From assembly GCF_006346315.1 (NCBI RefSeq), contig NZ_VDMR01000004.1:62001-126000 (forward strand): a stretch of 64,000 nt of DNA, given 5' to 3'. The DNA comes from Nocardioides litoris. GTDB lineage: Bacteria; Actinomycetota; Actinomycetes; Propionibacteriales; Nocardioidaceae. The notes below the pieces were generated by a model, which searched no databases, was not told where the DNA came from, and saw nothing but the letters and a program-made list of their open reading frames with translations. Of this stretch, positions 49,664-58,844 are shown piece by piece. The translations under genes were made by a program, and so were the position numbers. The number at the start of each line of letters is the position of its first letter. Positions within the stretch are counted from its first letter, which is position 1.

Positions 49664-50917
49664 GTGCTGCTCCGACCCCGCCGACGCCCGGCCCTCGCCG
49701 GCGCCGTCGCGGCGGTCGTGCTGGCGCTCGTGGCCGGTTGTGCGGGGGCTCCCGAGGGGCCCGCCGCCCCGGCGCCGAGCACCTCGGCGCCGTCCGGACC
49801 GACCGCACCGCCCTCGGAGGCCGCACCCGGCGACCCGGCCGCGCTCGAGGACGCCGAGATCACGACCCCTCCGCCCCCGCCCGAGAGCCAGGTCGACAAC
49901 GACCTCGTGCGGCTCGCCGCGCTGGCCGAGCGCATCGCCTCGCGGCTGCCGACCCAGCAGCGCCCGGCCGAGGTCGTCGTCGACGGCGCGGGCGAGGCCT
50001 GGGTGCCGGGCTCGACGTACCGCGGCGCCTTCGCCGACCCCGACGTCGTCCGCGCCGACGGGCGCTGGTGGGCCTACGCCACCAACACCTCCGGGCGGCA
50101 CGTCCCGACCCTCGTCTCCGACGACCTGCGCACCTGGACCGCCCTCGGTCCCGACGCGCTGCCGCAGGTCGGGCCCTGGGTGCAGGGCCGCGGCGGGGGC
50201 GGCGGCCTCTGGGCGCCCGGCGTCGAGCGCATCGGCGACGGGTGGACGCTGGCCTACTCCGCGCAGTACGGCGTCGTCGGCGGCCAGCGCCACAACTGCA
50301 TCGGCCTGGCCCGCGGCACCAGCCCGGCCGGGCCGTTCACCCACCTCGGCGACCCCCTCGCCTGCGCGCCGAGCTCACGCCAGGGCGTCATCGACCCCGA
50401 CCTGTACCTCGACGCCGAGGGCCGGCCGTGGATGCTGTGGAAGTACTCCGGGGAGTACCGCAAGCGGCCCGCCGGCATCTTCAGCCGCCAGCTCAACGCC
50501 GACGGCACCGACTGGGCGCCCGGGTCGCAGACCTTCGAGATCCTCACCTTCCAGGGCGGCTGGGAGGGCGACACCATCGAGAACCCCAGCATGGTGACCT
50601 TCCGCGACGTCACCTACCTCTTCTACTCCGGCAACTACTGGACCTCCGCCGACTACGCCACCGGGTACGCGATCTGCGAGGGCCCGGCCGGACCCTGCGG
50701 CCGCCCCTCGCCGCTGCCGCTCCTCAGCACCGCCACCACCGGCCATCCCGGCCCCGGCGGCGCCACCGCGATCGTCACCCGGGACGGGCGCCGCGAGTCG
50801 CTGCGACTCGTCTACCACGCCTGGGAGCCGGGCCGGGTCGGCTCGCTGCGGCGGATGCGCGTCGCCGGCCTCTTCCAGCGCCCCGACCTCACCCTGGAGC
50901 TCGTCAACGCGGGGTGA
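49664..50917 (+). CDS. Lipoprotein glycoside hydrolase, family 43-like
   Basis: 417 residues. Lipobox LVAGCAG (Cys near 26), a Pro/Ser/Thr linker, then a five-bladed propeller. The three GH43 acids are visible: FADPDVV (base Asp), VIDPDLYL (Asp) and DTIENPSMV (acid Glu). Aromatic residues line the cleft (WWAYATN, WMLWKYSG, YLFYSGNYW). Likely an exported arabinosidase/xylosidase-type enzyme; no sugar transporter is adjacent. GTG 49664 is set by CACCAT 6 bases upstream. Confidence 0.85.
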   Translation: MLLRPRRRPALAGAVAAVVLALVAGCAGAPEGPAAPAPSTSAPSGPTAPPSEAAPGDPAALEDAEITTPPPPPESQVDNDLVRLAALAERIASRLPTQQRPAEVVVDGAGEAWVPGSTYRGAFADPDVVRADGRWWAYATNTSGRHVPTLVSDDLRTWTALGPDALPQVGPWVQGRGGGGGLWAPGVERIGDGWTLAYSAQYGVVGGQRHNCIGLARGTSPAGPFTHLGDPLACAPSSRQGVIDPDLYLDAEGRPWMLWKYSGEYRKRPAGIFSRQLNADGTDWAPGSQTFEILTFQGGWEGDTIENPSMVTFRDVTYLFYSGNYWTSADYATGYAICEGPAGPCGRPSPLPLLSTATTGHPGPGGATAIVTRDGRRESLRLVYHAWEPGRVGSLRRMRVAGLFQRPDLTLELVNAG

Positions 50918-50955
50918 GCCCACGCGCCGCAGCGGCTGACCCACGGTGGTCGAGA

Positions 50956-51165
50956 CACGGTGGTCGAGGAGGGACGGAGTCCCGTCTCGAGACCACGCGC
51001 CGCATCGGTTGAGGTGGTCTCGACCCACGGTGGTCGAGGAGGGACGGAGTCCCGTCTCGAGACCACACGCCGCATCGGTTGAGGTGGCCTCGACCCACGG
51101 TGGTCGAGGAAGGACGGAGTCCCGACTCGAGACCACACGCCGCATCGCTTGAGGTGGTCTCGAGA
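50956..51165. repeat. Three tandem 70-bp repeats of the dispersed family
   Basis: Units begin CACGGTGGTCGAGGA at 50956, 51026 and 51096, exactly 70 bp apart. Each contains ACGGAGTCCCGTCTCGAGAC, or a one-base variant, and CGCCGCATCGGTTGAGGTGG. A partial copy precedes (50941) and an inverted partial copy follows (GGCCTTCCTCGACCACCGTG, 51178-51197). Confidence 0.92.
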
Positions 51166-51191
51166 CAGGCCGCAGGCGGCCTTCCTCGACC

Positions 51192-51302
51192 ACCGTGGGG
51201 TCGGGTCGCAGGTGCGCGGCGCGCTCGACCACCGTGGGGTCGGGTCGCAGGTGCGCGGCGCGCTCGACCACCGTGGGGTCGGGTCGCAGGTGCGCGGCGC
51301 GC
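51192..51302. repeat. Three tandem 39-bp repeats
   Basis: Units begin ACCGTGGGGTCGGGTCGCAG at 51192, 51231 and 51270 and include GTGCGCGGCGCGCTCGACC; the third lacks the final bases. With the 70-bp array this fills the gap 50918-51328 between the GH43 and DUF218 genes; no gene is present there. Confidence 0.92.
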
Positions 51303-51328
51303 GGTGACACCGCGGGTCGGCGTACGAC

Positions 51329-51976
51329 CTAGGCGTCCCAGGACTCCCGGCCGTCACCGGTGATGGGGATCGACCGGCCGCCGGTGACCTCGGGCCGCAG
51401 CGTCGCCTCGCCGAGGCCGCGCACCCGGGCCAGCACCTCGCGCAGTCCGGAGCCGGTGTCGCTGACCACGAGCCCCTGGGCCTCGATGCCGGCCGCGCGG
51501 GCCAGGTCGGTGCTGCGGGCGACGTACCACTGCTGGGTCACCACGACCGCCGTGTCGACCCGGAAGACGTCGCGGGCGCGGCGCATCGTGTGCCAGGTGT
51601 TGAAGCCGGCGTAGTCGGTGAAGACGTCCTGCGGCGCGACGCCCGCGTCGAGGGCGGCCTGGCGCATCGCGTCGGGCTCGTCGTACGACGCGTCGCCGTT
51701 GTCACCGGAGAGCAGCAGCTTCTCGACCAGCCCGGCGTCGTACAGCGAGACCGCCGCGTCGAGGCGCTCGCGGACGACCGGCCCCAGCGTGCCGTCGGGT
51801 CGCACGAGGGAGCCGGGCACGATGGCGACCTGGGCCGGTCGGACCGTGGCCAGGTCGTCGGTGACGTGGTCGTCGCTGCGCAGCAGCACGACCGCGTTGG
51901 CCACCGCCACGACCGCGACCGCCAGCACCGCGCCCGCGAGGGCGGCGATCCGCACCCGTCGACCCCACCGCTCCAT
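51329..51976 (-). CDS. DUF218/SanA/YdcF-like membrane protein
   Basis: 215 residues: one N-terminal span (AALAGAVLAVAVVAVANAVV), then the DUF218 domain. Motifs are AIVPGSLVRPDG, AVSLYDAGLVEKLLLSGDNG, EPDAMRQAALDAGV and FNTWHTMRRAR, with VVTQQWYVARS later. The SanA subfamily has been linked to envelope integrity. ATG 51976 is preceded by TAGACT at 6 bases. Convergent with the repeat array and GH43. Confidence 0.85.
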   Translation of the reverse strand: MERWGRRVRIAALAGAVLAVAVVAVANAVVLLRSDDHVTDDLATVRPAQVAIVPGSLVRPDGTLGPVVRERLDAAVSLYDAGLVEKLLLSGDNGDASYDEPDAMRQAALDAGVAPQDVFTDYAGFNTWHTMRRARDVFRVDTAVVVTQQWYVARSTDLARAAGIEAQGLVVSDTGSGLREVLARVRGLGEATLRPEVTGGRSIPITGDGRESWDA

Positions 51977-52014
51977 GCGGCGAGTCTAGGAGCGCGGCCC
52001 GCCACCCGTCGGGA

Positions 52015-53931
52015 TCACGCGCTGAGGTCGTAGAGGGTGACCCCGTCGACGGTCTGGGCGGGGTAGGTGGCCGCGACCCAGGTGGCGATCTCGCCGTCGC
52101 CGCCGGGGCCGCCGCCGAAGCCTCCACCCCCGAGGCCGCCGCCCCCGGCGATGAACCAGTGGATGCGCCCCTCGGCGACGTACTGCTGGAACTCCGCCAG
52201 CGTCGGGCTCGGGTCGCTGCCGTTGAACCCGCCGATCGGCATCACCGACCGCTCGGTGGCCAGCTGGTAGCCCGCGGCCGAGTTGGACCCGACGGTTGCG
52301 GCCACCCAGTCGTAGGCGTCGGCGTCCTGCAGCAGCAGCGCGGTGACCGCGCCGGTCGAGGTGCTGCCGTCGATCAGGCCACCCACACCACCCTGGCCAC
52401 CACCTGGGCCGCCACCCGCGCCGCCACCGCGCGGCCCGGACCCGCCGGCCGTCGCCGGACCGGCCGAGGGGATGGAGCCGGTGTGCGGGGTCGCCGCCGT
52501 CGCCACGCTGGACGCCGCCGGGCCGGCCAGCGTGGTGACCAGGACCGCCGCGGCCACGAGCACCGCGGCCGGCCGGGGCAGGTGCCGCACGACCACCACG
52601 AGCATCGCGGCGGCGAACCCGACCACCACGACGGCCCAGCGCAGCCAGGGCAGCCAGTCGGGGGTGCGGTCGAGCAGCACGAACGACCAGGCCGAGGTCA
52701 GCGCGGCGCAGCAGCCGAGCACGCCCGCGGCCACGAGCGAGTCCCGGCGCTGCCACAGCGCCCAGGCGCCGAGGGCGGCACAGGCGGCGATCGCCGGGGC
52801 CAGGGCCACGGTGTAGTAGGCGTGGTAGATGCCGGCCATGAAGCTGAACGTTGCGGCGGTGACGACCAGCCACGACAGCATGCTGGTCGCGGCGGCCTTG
52901 ACCGGGCGGCGGCCGGCCCAGGTCGCGGCCACGCCGAGCACCAGCGCGGCGGGCAGCAGCCAGGCGACCTGTCCGCCGTTCTCGGTGCCGAGGAGCCGGA
53001 ACAGCCCGGTCGAGCCCCAGCCGCCACCGCCTGCGCCGCCGACCGACCCGACCTCGTCGCCGGTCAGCCGGCCGAAGCCGTTGTAGCCGAAGGTCAGCTC
53101 GAGGAAGTCGTTGGTCTGGCTGCCGCCGATCCAGGGCCGGCTCGACGCGGGCCACAGCTCCACCACGGCCACCCACCAGCCGCCGGCCACGACCATCGAG
53201 CCCAGCGCGGCCAGGAGGTGCAGCACCCGGCGCCGCCACGGCACGGTCGCGAAGACGGCGTACGTCAGCGCGAAGCCCGGCAGCACCAGGAAGGCCTGCA
53301 GGGTCTTGGTCAGGAAGGCCAGGCCGAGCAGCGCCCCGCCGAGCACCAGCCAGCGCACGGCCCGCTCGGTGCCGTCGGGCTCGAGCGCCCGCAGGGTGGC
53401 GTACGCCGCGCCGGTCATCAGCAGCACGAGCAGCGCGTCGGGGTTGTTGAAGCGGAACATCAGGGCCGCCACCGGCGTGGTCGCCAGCACCAGCCCGCCG
53501 AGCAGCCCCGCCCAGGCCGAGCCGGTCGCGCGCCGGACGGTCGCCACGACCAGGGCCACCGACGCGACGCCCATCAGGGCCTGCGGCACCAGGATGCTCC
53601 ACGACGACAGCCCGAAGACCCGCACCGAGAGCGCCATCGGCCACAGCGCCAGCGGCGGCTTGTCGACGGTGATCGACCCGGCGGCGTCGGAGGCGCCGAA
53701 GAAGAACGCCTGCCACGACTCCGATCCGGCCTGGGCCGCGGCGGAGTAGAACGAGTTGGCCCACCCCGACGCGCCCAGGCCCCAGAGGTAGAGCACCGCG
53801 GTGCCGACCAGCAGCACGGCGTACGCCGCCGACTCGGGCCGCACGCGGCGCCGCGGGGCACCCGGGGCGGGCGGTGGGGTGGCGTCGGGGGTCGGGCCGG
53901 CCCCCGGGCGGTCGTCGGTGAGCGTCGTCAT
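52015..53931 (-). CDS. ArnT/GT39-like polyprenyl-phosphate glycosyltransferase (YkcA/B-like)
   Basis: 638 residues and about 11 spans. The family core TVDKPPLALWPMALSVRVFG holds the catalytic-loop Asp. FRFNNPDALLVLLMTGAAY, SSRPWIGGSQTNDFLELTFG and the C-terminal domain (AAGYQLATERSVMPIGGFNG) match the putative mannosyltransferases of this group. A Gly-rich loop (GGAGGGPGGGQGGVGGL) and a second near the C-terminus are distinctive. ATG 53931 is set by GACCGT 7 bases upstream. It lies 48 bp downstream of a close paralogue on the same strand. Confidence 0.88.
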   Translation of the reverse strand: MTTLTDDRPGAGPTPDATPPPAPGAPRRRVRPESAAYAVLLVGTAVLYLWGLGASGWANSFYSAAAQAGSESWQAFFFGASDAAGSITVDKPPLALWPMALSVRVFGLSSWSILVPQALMGVASVALVVATVRRATGSAWAGLLGGLVLATTPVAALMFRFNNPDALLVLLMTGAAYATLRALEPDGTERAVRWLVLGGALLGLAFLTKTLQAFLVLPGFALTYAVFATVPWRRRVLHLLAALGSMVVAGGWWVAVVELWPASSRPWIGGSQTNDFLELTFGYNGFGRLTGDEVGSVGGAGGGGWGSTGLFRLLGTENGGQVAWLLPAALVLGVAATWAGRRPVKAAATSMLSWLVVTAATFSFMAGIYHAYYTVALAPAIAACAALGAWALWQRRDSLVAAGVLGCCAALTSAWSFVLLDRTPDWLPWLRWAVVVVGFAAAMLVVVVRHLPRPAAVLVAAAVLVTTLAGPAASSVATAATPHTGSIPSAGPATAGGSGPRGGGAGGGPGGGQGGVGGLIDGSTSTGAVTALLLQDADAYDWVAATVGSNSAAGYQLATERSVMPIGGFNGSDPSPTLAEFQQYVAEGRIHWFIAGGGGLGGGGFGGGPGGDGEIATWVAATYPAQTVDGVTLYDLSA

Positions 53932-53979
53932 GCCGACCACGGTCGGCGGCGCGGCTGGGGCCCGGGTCGGGCCCGGCTG

Positions 53980-55875
53980 TCAGCGCCCTGTGAGCCGGCG
54001 GGCGGGCGGGACGGTGAGGTCGTGCACGACGACGCCGTCGACCACCCGGGCCGGGAAGGTGCGGGCGACCCACCGCTCGATCCGCACGGCCGCCGAGCTG
54101 CCGGTGCGGGTGACGGCGAGGTCCTCGCCGTCCGGCTCCTCGCGCACCAGGCGCCCGCCACCGGAGACGAACCAGTGGATCCGGCCCTGGGCGACGTAGC
54201 GGCGGAACTCGGCGAACGACGGCGCCGGGTCGGTGCCGTTGAACCCGCCGAGCGGCATCACCGAGCGGTCGGTCGCGAGCTGGAAGCCGGCCGCGGAGTT
54301 GGCGCCGGTCACCGCCGCGACCCAGGTGTAGCGGTCGGCGTCGCGCGCGAGCAGCCGGGTCAGGGCGGGGGAGGACCGGCTGGCCGTCAGCAGGTCGCCG
54401 ACCGACGGGCCGTCGGGGTCGGCCGGCGTCGGCGCCGGCCCCCCGGCGTACGACGGCTCGGGGGCGGCCGGGGGACCGGCGTGGGGGACCGCGCCGGAGT
54501 GCGGGGTGGCCGCGGTCTCCACGGAGTACGCCGCCGGGCCGACCAGCCCGGCCAGGAGCGCCGCCGCGGCGAACCCGGCCCCCACCGGCACCGCGCGCCG
54601 GTGGGCGTGGGCCACCCGCCACAGGGCGACGAGCGCGAGGGCCAGCACGACCCAGGGCAGCCACGGCGACCACGACCGCTGCGGCCACAGCACCACCAGG
54701 GCCATGACGCCGGTCACCACGACGGCCGCCCCGAGGGTGCGGGTGACCACGGCCTCGCCGCGGTGGTGCCAGGCGACCCACGACCCCAGGCCCACGAGCG
54801 AGGCGACGCCGGGTGCGAGGGCGACGGTGTAGTAGTCGTGGAAGATGCCGCCCATCAGGCTGAAGACCAGCCAGGTGACGCCGGTCCAGGTCAGCCACAG
54901 CACCACGGCAGGGCGTGCGCGGTGGCCCTCGCGCGCGCCGCGGGTCAGCCACAGGGCGAGGACGCCGAGCAGCGCGGCTGCGGGGAGCAGCCACGAGGCC
55001 TGGCCGCCGGACCCCGGGTCGAGCAGGCGGAGGACGGTGTTGTGGCCCCAGCCGCGGCTGGTCGAGACCGAGCCGACCTGGTCGCCGGTGAGCCGGCCGA
55101 CACCGTTGTAGCCGAGGACGAGCTCGAGGGCGGAGTTGCGCTGGGAGCCGCCGATCCAGGGCCGGGTCGCGGCCGGCCACAGCTCGACCGCGACCAGCCA
55201 CCACGAGCCGAGGACCGTGGTGGCCGCGGCCGCACCGAGCAGGTGCAGCCAGCGGCGCAGCACCGGCGCGGAGGCGAAGAGCAGGTAGGTCAGGGCGAGC
55301 GCGGGCAGCACCAGGAAGGCCTGGAGCATCTTGGTCATGAAGGCCAGGCCGACCAGGGCGCCGGCCGCGGCCAGCTACCAGCCGGCCCGCGGCGCGTCGA
55401 GCGACCGCAGGGTCAGCACCGCCGCGCCGACCAGCAGCAGCACCAGCAGGCCGTCGGGGTTGTTGAACCGGAACATCAGCACCGCGACCGGCGTCAGCGC
55501 CATCACCGTGCCGGCGAGCAGCGCCGCGGTGGCCGACCCGGTCGCCCGTCGTACGCCGTGGTGGACGACGGCGACGGTGGCGACGCCCATGAGGGCCTGC
55601 GGCGCCAGCACCGCCCACGGCGAGAGGCCGAACAGCCGCACCGAGAGCGCCATCGGCCACAGCGCGAGGGGCGGCTTGTCGACCGTGACCGACCCGGCGG
55701 CGTCGAAGGAGCCGAAGAAGAACGCCTGCCACGACTCGCTGCCCGCCTGGACCGCGGCGGTGTAGTAGGCGTTGGCCCAGCCCGAGGCGCCCAGGCCCCA
55801 CAGGTAGAGCACCGCGGTCGCGAGGAGGAGCACCGCGAGCGGCGGGACGCGGCGCAGGCGACGGAGGTCGGGCAT
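53980..55875 (-). pseudogene. Second GT39-like glycosyltransferase, interrupted by an in-frame TAG
   Basis: Paralogue of the 52015-53931 gene, about 630 codons if read through. The first 166 residues (MPDLRRLRRVPPLAVLLLAT; TVDKPPLALWPMALSVRLFG) end at TAG 55375-55377. The frame continues unbroken on the other side (LAAAGALVGLAFMTKMLQAF ... FNGTDPAPSFAEFRRYV) to 53980. No frameshift is needed, so one base change would restore it. ATG 55338 could restart a 452-residue product without the catalytic N-terminus. ATG 55875 is preceded by CACGCT. Recent nonsense mutation, base-call error or readthrough are the options. Confidence 0.8.
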
Positions 55876-56000
55876 GGCCTCAGCGTGGACCCAGCGAACC
55901 CCGGCCGACCACGCCGCGCAGCCCCTTTCACCCCCTCGACCCGGAAGATTTCCTGGTCGTTGGGGAACGGTTCAGCCGGCGCTCAGGATGCACCCCGGAG

Positions 56001-56104
56001 CGGTGGCTGAGGTGCGAGCGGAGCGAGCCTCGATCCCCGCGGCTCGGGTGCGTCGGCTGCGGTGGCTACGAGGCTCGTCGCTGGCGCTCCTCGCACCTCA
56101 GCCG
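56001..56104. repeat. Long imperfect palindrome of the CGGTGGCTGAGGTGCGAG family
   Basis: GGCTGAGGTGCGAG (from 56005) pairs with CTCGCACCTCAGCC (to 56103), and inside these CGAGCCTCG pairs with CGAGGCTCG. The element lies between the rocD stop (56113) and the GT39 start. Its left arm is the sequence also found inside nrdJ at 10431. Nothing else is seen in 55876-56112. Confidence 0.75.
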
Positions 56105-56112
56105 GCGTGGGC

Positions 56113-57336
56113 TCAGGCCTGGCTGACGACCTCGGCGAGCTGGTCGAGGCCCCAGGAGAGGTCCTCGTCGGAGACGACCAGGGGCGGGGCGAGGCGGATG
56201 GTGGAGCCGTGGGTGTCCTTGGCCAGGACGCCGCGGGCCAGCAGCGCCTCGCAGACCTGGCGGCCCGAGCCGACGCGGGGGTCGACGTCGACGCCGGCCC
56301 ACAGGCCGCGCACCCGGACGCCGACGACGCCGCGGCCGACCAGCGACTCCAGGCGCGAGCGGACGAGGACCTCGAGGTCGGCGGCGCGGCGCTGGAAGTC
56401 GCCCGTGGCGAGGAGGTCGACGACCGCGCTGCCGACGGCGCAGGCCAGGGCGTTGCCGCCGAACGTCGAGCCGTGCTGGCCCGGCTTGAGCACGCCGAGC
56501 ACGTCGCGGTCGGCGACCACCGCCGAGACGGGCACGATGCCGCCGCCGAGCGCCTTGCCGAGCACGTAGAGGTCGGGGACGACGTCCTCGTGGTCGCAGG
56601 CGAAGGTGCGTCCGGTGCGGCCGAGGCCGGCCTGGATCTCGTCGGCAGCGAACAGCACGTTCTCGCGGGTGCACACCTCGCGGATGCCGGCCAGGTAGCC
56701 CGGCGGCGGGATGATCACGCCGCCCTCGCCCTGGATGGGCTCGACCAGCACGCCCGCGGTGCGCGGGGTGATGGCGGCCTCCAGGGCCGCGAGGTCGCCG
56801 TACGGGACGGTGGTGAAGCCGGGCGCGAACGGGCCGAAGTCGTCGCGGGCCTCGGCGTCGTCGGAGAACCCGACGATGGTGGTGGTGCGGCCGTGGAAGT
56901 TGCCGCTGGCCACGATGATCTCGGCCTGGCCGGCCGGGATGCCCTTGACCTGGTAGCCCCACTTGCGGATGACCTTGATCGCGGTCTCGACGGCCTCGGC
57001 GCCGGTGTTCATGGGCAGCACGAGGTCCTTGCCGCACAGGTCGCCGAGCTTGGCGGTGAAGTCGGCGAACTGGTCGTGCACGAACGCCCGGCTGGTCAGC
57101 GTGAGCTTGTCGAGCTGGGCGTGCGCGGCCTCGAGCAGGCGGGGGTGGGAGTGGCCGAAGTTGAGCGCGCTGTAGCCCGCGAGCAGGTCGAGGTGACGGG
57201 TGCCGTCGACGTCGGTCATCCAGGCGCCCTCGGCGTGGGCCACGACCACCGGCAGCGGGTGGTAGTTGTGCGCCGTGCGCTGCTCGGCACGGTCGAACTC
57301 GACGGCGGTGCGGCGGTCTGTGGTGGACACGGTCAT
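56113..57336 (-). CDS. rocD: Ornithine aminotransferase
   Basis: 407 residues. A PLP enzyme transferring the delta-amino group of ornithine to 2-oxoglutarate (arginine catabolism to glutamate). Typical segments are LDLLAGYSALNFGHSHPRLL, LPMNTGAEAVETAIKVIRKW, VASGNFHGRTTTIVGFS, VEPIQGEGGVIIPPPGYL, ADEIQAGLGRTG and GKALGGGIVPVSAV with the PLP lysine in LGKALGGG. ATG 57336 has GGGAGG upstream and overlaps the histidine-kinase stop (ATGA), an unusual coupling. A 15-bp operator-like palindrome lies 53 bp upstream. Confidence 0.93.
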   Translation of the reverse strand: MTVSTTDRRTAVEFDRAEQRTAHNYHPLPVVVAHAEGAWMTDVDGTRHLDLLAGYSALNFGHSHPRLLEAAHAQLDKLTLTSRAFVHDQFADFTAKLGDLCGKDLVLPMNTGAEAVETAIKVIRKWGYQVKGIPAGQAEIIVASGNFHGRTTTIVGFSDDAEARDDFGPFAPGFTTVPYGDLAALEAAITPRTAGVLVEPIQGEGGVIIPPPGYLAGIREVCTRENVLFAADEIQAGLGRTGRTFACDHEDVVPDLYVLGKALGGGIVPVSAVVADRDVLGVLKPGQHGSTFGGNALACAVGSAVVDLLATGDFQRRAADLEVLVRSRLESLVGRGVVGVRVRGLWAGVDVDPRVGSGRQVCEALLARGVLAKDTHGSTIRLAPPLVVSDEDLSWGLDQLAEVVSQA

Positions 57337-58844
57337 GTCTGGCCTCCCTCGGCCTCGGGTCTCACCCCCACTGTAGGGGCGGAGGCCAGATTGTCAGACA
57401 ATCGAGGTGGACCCAAGTCGTCGGAGAGGCGTACGTCGACGAGCGTGTCGCCCGGCTCGCTGGTGAGCACCACGGTGCCGCCGTGGGCGGTGACGATGGC
57501 CTCGACCAGCGCCAGGCCGAGGCCGACGCCGCCCTCGCGGTGGCGCGCCGCGTCGGCCCGCGCGAAGCGCTCGAACGCGTGCGGCACCAGCGCCGCCGGG
57601 AAGCCCGGTCCGTCGTCGTGCACCCGGAACCCGTCGCGGCGGGCGGTGACGGTCACCGTCGTGCCCGGCGGGGTGTACTTGCGGGCGTTGGTCAGCAGGT
57701 TGGTCACCACCTGGTGCAGCCGCTGCTCGTCGCCGTGCACCTCGACCGCCTCGTCAGGCAGGTCGAGGCGCCAGCGGTGGTCGGGGGCGACCACCCGGGC
57801 GTCGGAGAGGGCCTCGAGCAGCAGCCGGGTCAGGTCGACCGGCTCGCGCTCGAGGGGGCGTCCGGAGTCGAGGCGGGCCAGCAGCAGCAGGTCCTCGACG
57901 AGGGTCGTCATCCGGCGCGACTCGTCGGCCACCTTGGCCAGCGCGGTCGCTGCGGCCGCGGGGTCGTCGGGCCGCCGGCGGGCCAGCTCGGTGTAGCCGG
58001 CGATCGTGGTCAGGGGCGTCCGCAGCTCGTGCGAGGCGTCGGCCACGAACCGGCGCACGCGCTGCTCGCTCTCGTGCCGCGCGTCGAGCGAGGTCTCGAC
58101 GTGGGCGAGCAGGGTGTTGAGCGCGGCGCCCACCTGCCCGACCTCGGTCCGCTCGTCGGTCAGGTGACCGGGCACCCGCTCGGTCACCCCGATCTCGCCC
58201 GCGTCGAGCGGCCGGGAGGACACCGAGTGCGCGGTCGCGGCCACCTCGCGCAGCGGCCGCAGCTGGCGGCGTACGACGGCGCGAGCGGCGAGCCCGGCCG
58301 TGACGACCGCGAGCAGGCCGAGCAGCAGCTCCAGCCGGACCAGGGAGGCCACCGACTCGTCGAGGTCGGCGGTGGGCAGGCCGGTCACCACGGGACCCGG
58401 TCCGCCGTCACCGGTCGTGGCGGCGACGACCCGGTAGCTGCCGAGGGACCCCAGGTCGAGCTGGCGCACCACGCCGTCGGTCGGCACGTCGGCCAGCCGG
58501 TCGAGCACGGCGCTGTCGAGGTCGGTGGCGCCGGTGCCGGTGAGCACGACGCCCCGGTCCTGCGCCGGCAGGGCGAACAAGGTGCCGGGGGCCTGGTTGC
58601 CCAGCGGGCCGTCACCGCCGTCGACCTGGCCGCCGCCGTCGGGCCGGGGGCCCGGGGGGCGCCCGCCGTCGCCGCGGGGGCCGCGCTCGTTGGCCACCGA
58701 GGCCAGCACCCGCTGGTCCAGCTGGTCGGTCAGGCTGGCCCGCATGGCCAGGGTCGTCGCCGTGCCCAGCAGCAGGCTGACCACCGCGACCAGCAGGACC
58801 GCGGTGACGACCAGCCGCGAGGTCAGCGAGGCCGGCAGCCTCAC
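57333..58844 (-). CDS. Sensor histidine kinase (TrcS/MprB-like)
   Basis: 503 residues. Two spans (about 9-31 and 165-187) flank an extracytoplasmic sensor with a Gly/Asp/Pro-rich part. HAMP follows, then the phosphoacceptor FVADASHELRTPLTTIAGYT, N-box TNLLTNARKYTPPGTTV, DDGPGFP, and GVGLGLALVEAIV. The final 25 residues (DLGPPRLSDNLASAPTVGV) lie beyond the normal kinase end and contain an operator-like palindrome. GTG 58844 overlaps the regulator stop (GTGA), and its own stop overlaps rocD (ATGA). Confidence 0.9.
   Translation of the reverse strand: MRLPASLTSRLVVTAVLLVAVVSLLLGTATTLAMRASLTDQLDQRVLASVANERGPRGDGGRPPGPRPDGGGQVDGGDGPLGNQAPGTLFALPAQDRGVVLTGTGATDLDSAVLDRLADVPTDGVVRQLDLGSLGSYRVVAATTGDGGPGPVVTGLPTADLDESVASLVRLELLLGLLAVVTAGLAARAVVRRQLRPLREVAATAHSVSSRPLDAGEIGVTERVPGHLTDERTEVGQVGAALNTLLAHVETSLDARHESEQRVRRFVADASHELRTPLTTIAGYTELARRRPDDPAAAATALAKVADESRRMTTLVEDLLLLARLDSGRPLEREPVDLTRLLLEALSDARVVAPDHRWRLDLPDEAVEVHGDEQRLHQVVTNLLTNARKYTPPGTTVTVTARRDGFRVHDDGPGFPAALVPHAFERFARADAARHREGGVGLGLALVEAIVTAHGGTVVLTSEPGDTLVDVRLSDDLGPPRLSDNLASAPTVGVRPEAEGGQT
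57389..57403. promoter_or_regulatory. GntR-type operator-like palindrome upstream of rocD
   Basis: GATTGTC-A-GACAATC is a perfect 15-bp inverted repeat with a TTGTCAGACAA core, close to sites bound by FadR/FCD-type GntR regulators. It is inside the last codons of the histidine kinase gene (reading RLSDNL), 53 bp before the rocD start. No gntR gene is in the window. Confidence 0.55.

Noticed and set aside
50956-51302. CRISPR array
   Set aside because: Units are directly adjacent without unique spacers and no cas gene is present.
55338-55377. Programmed stop readthrough or an unusual amino acid at TAG 55375
   Set aside because: No pyrrolysine machinery or readthrough signal is visible; a simple nonsense change or base error is more likely, so it was kept only as a finding about the broken gene.
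51986-55801. A 1271-codon open frame on the minus strand across both GT39 genes
   Set aside because: It runs out of frame over two clear homologous genes; the product is Arg/Gly/Pro-rich shadow sequence caused by high GC.
52159-56010. A 1283-codon plus-strand frame over the GT39 genes
   Set aside because: Antisense shadow without motifs.
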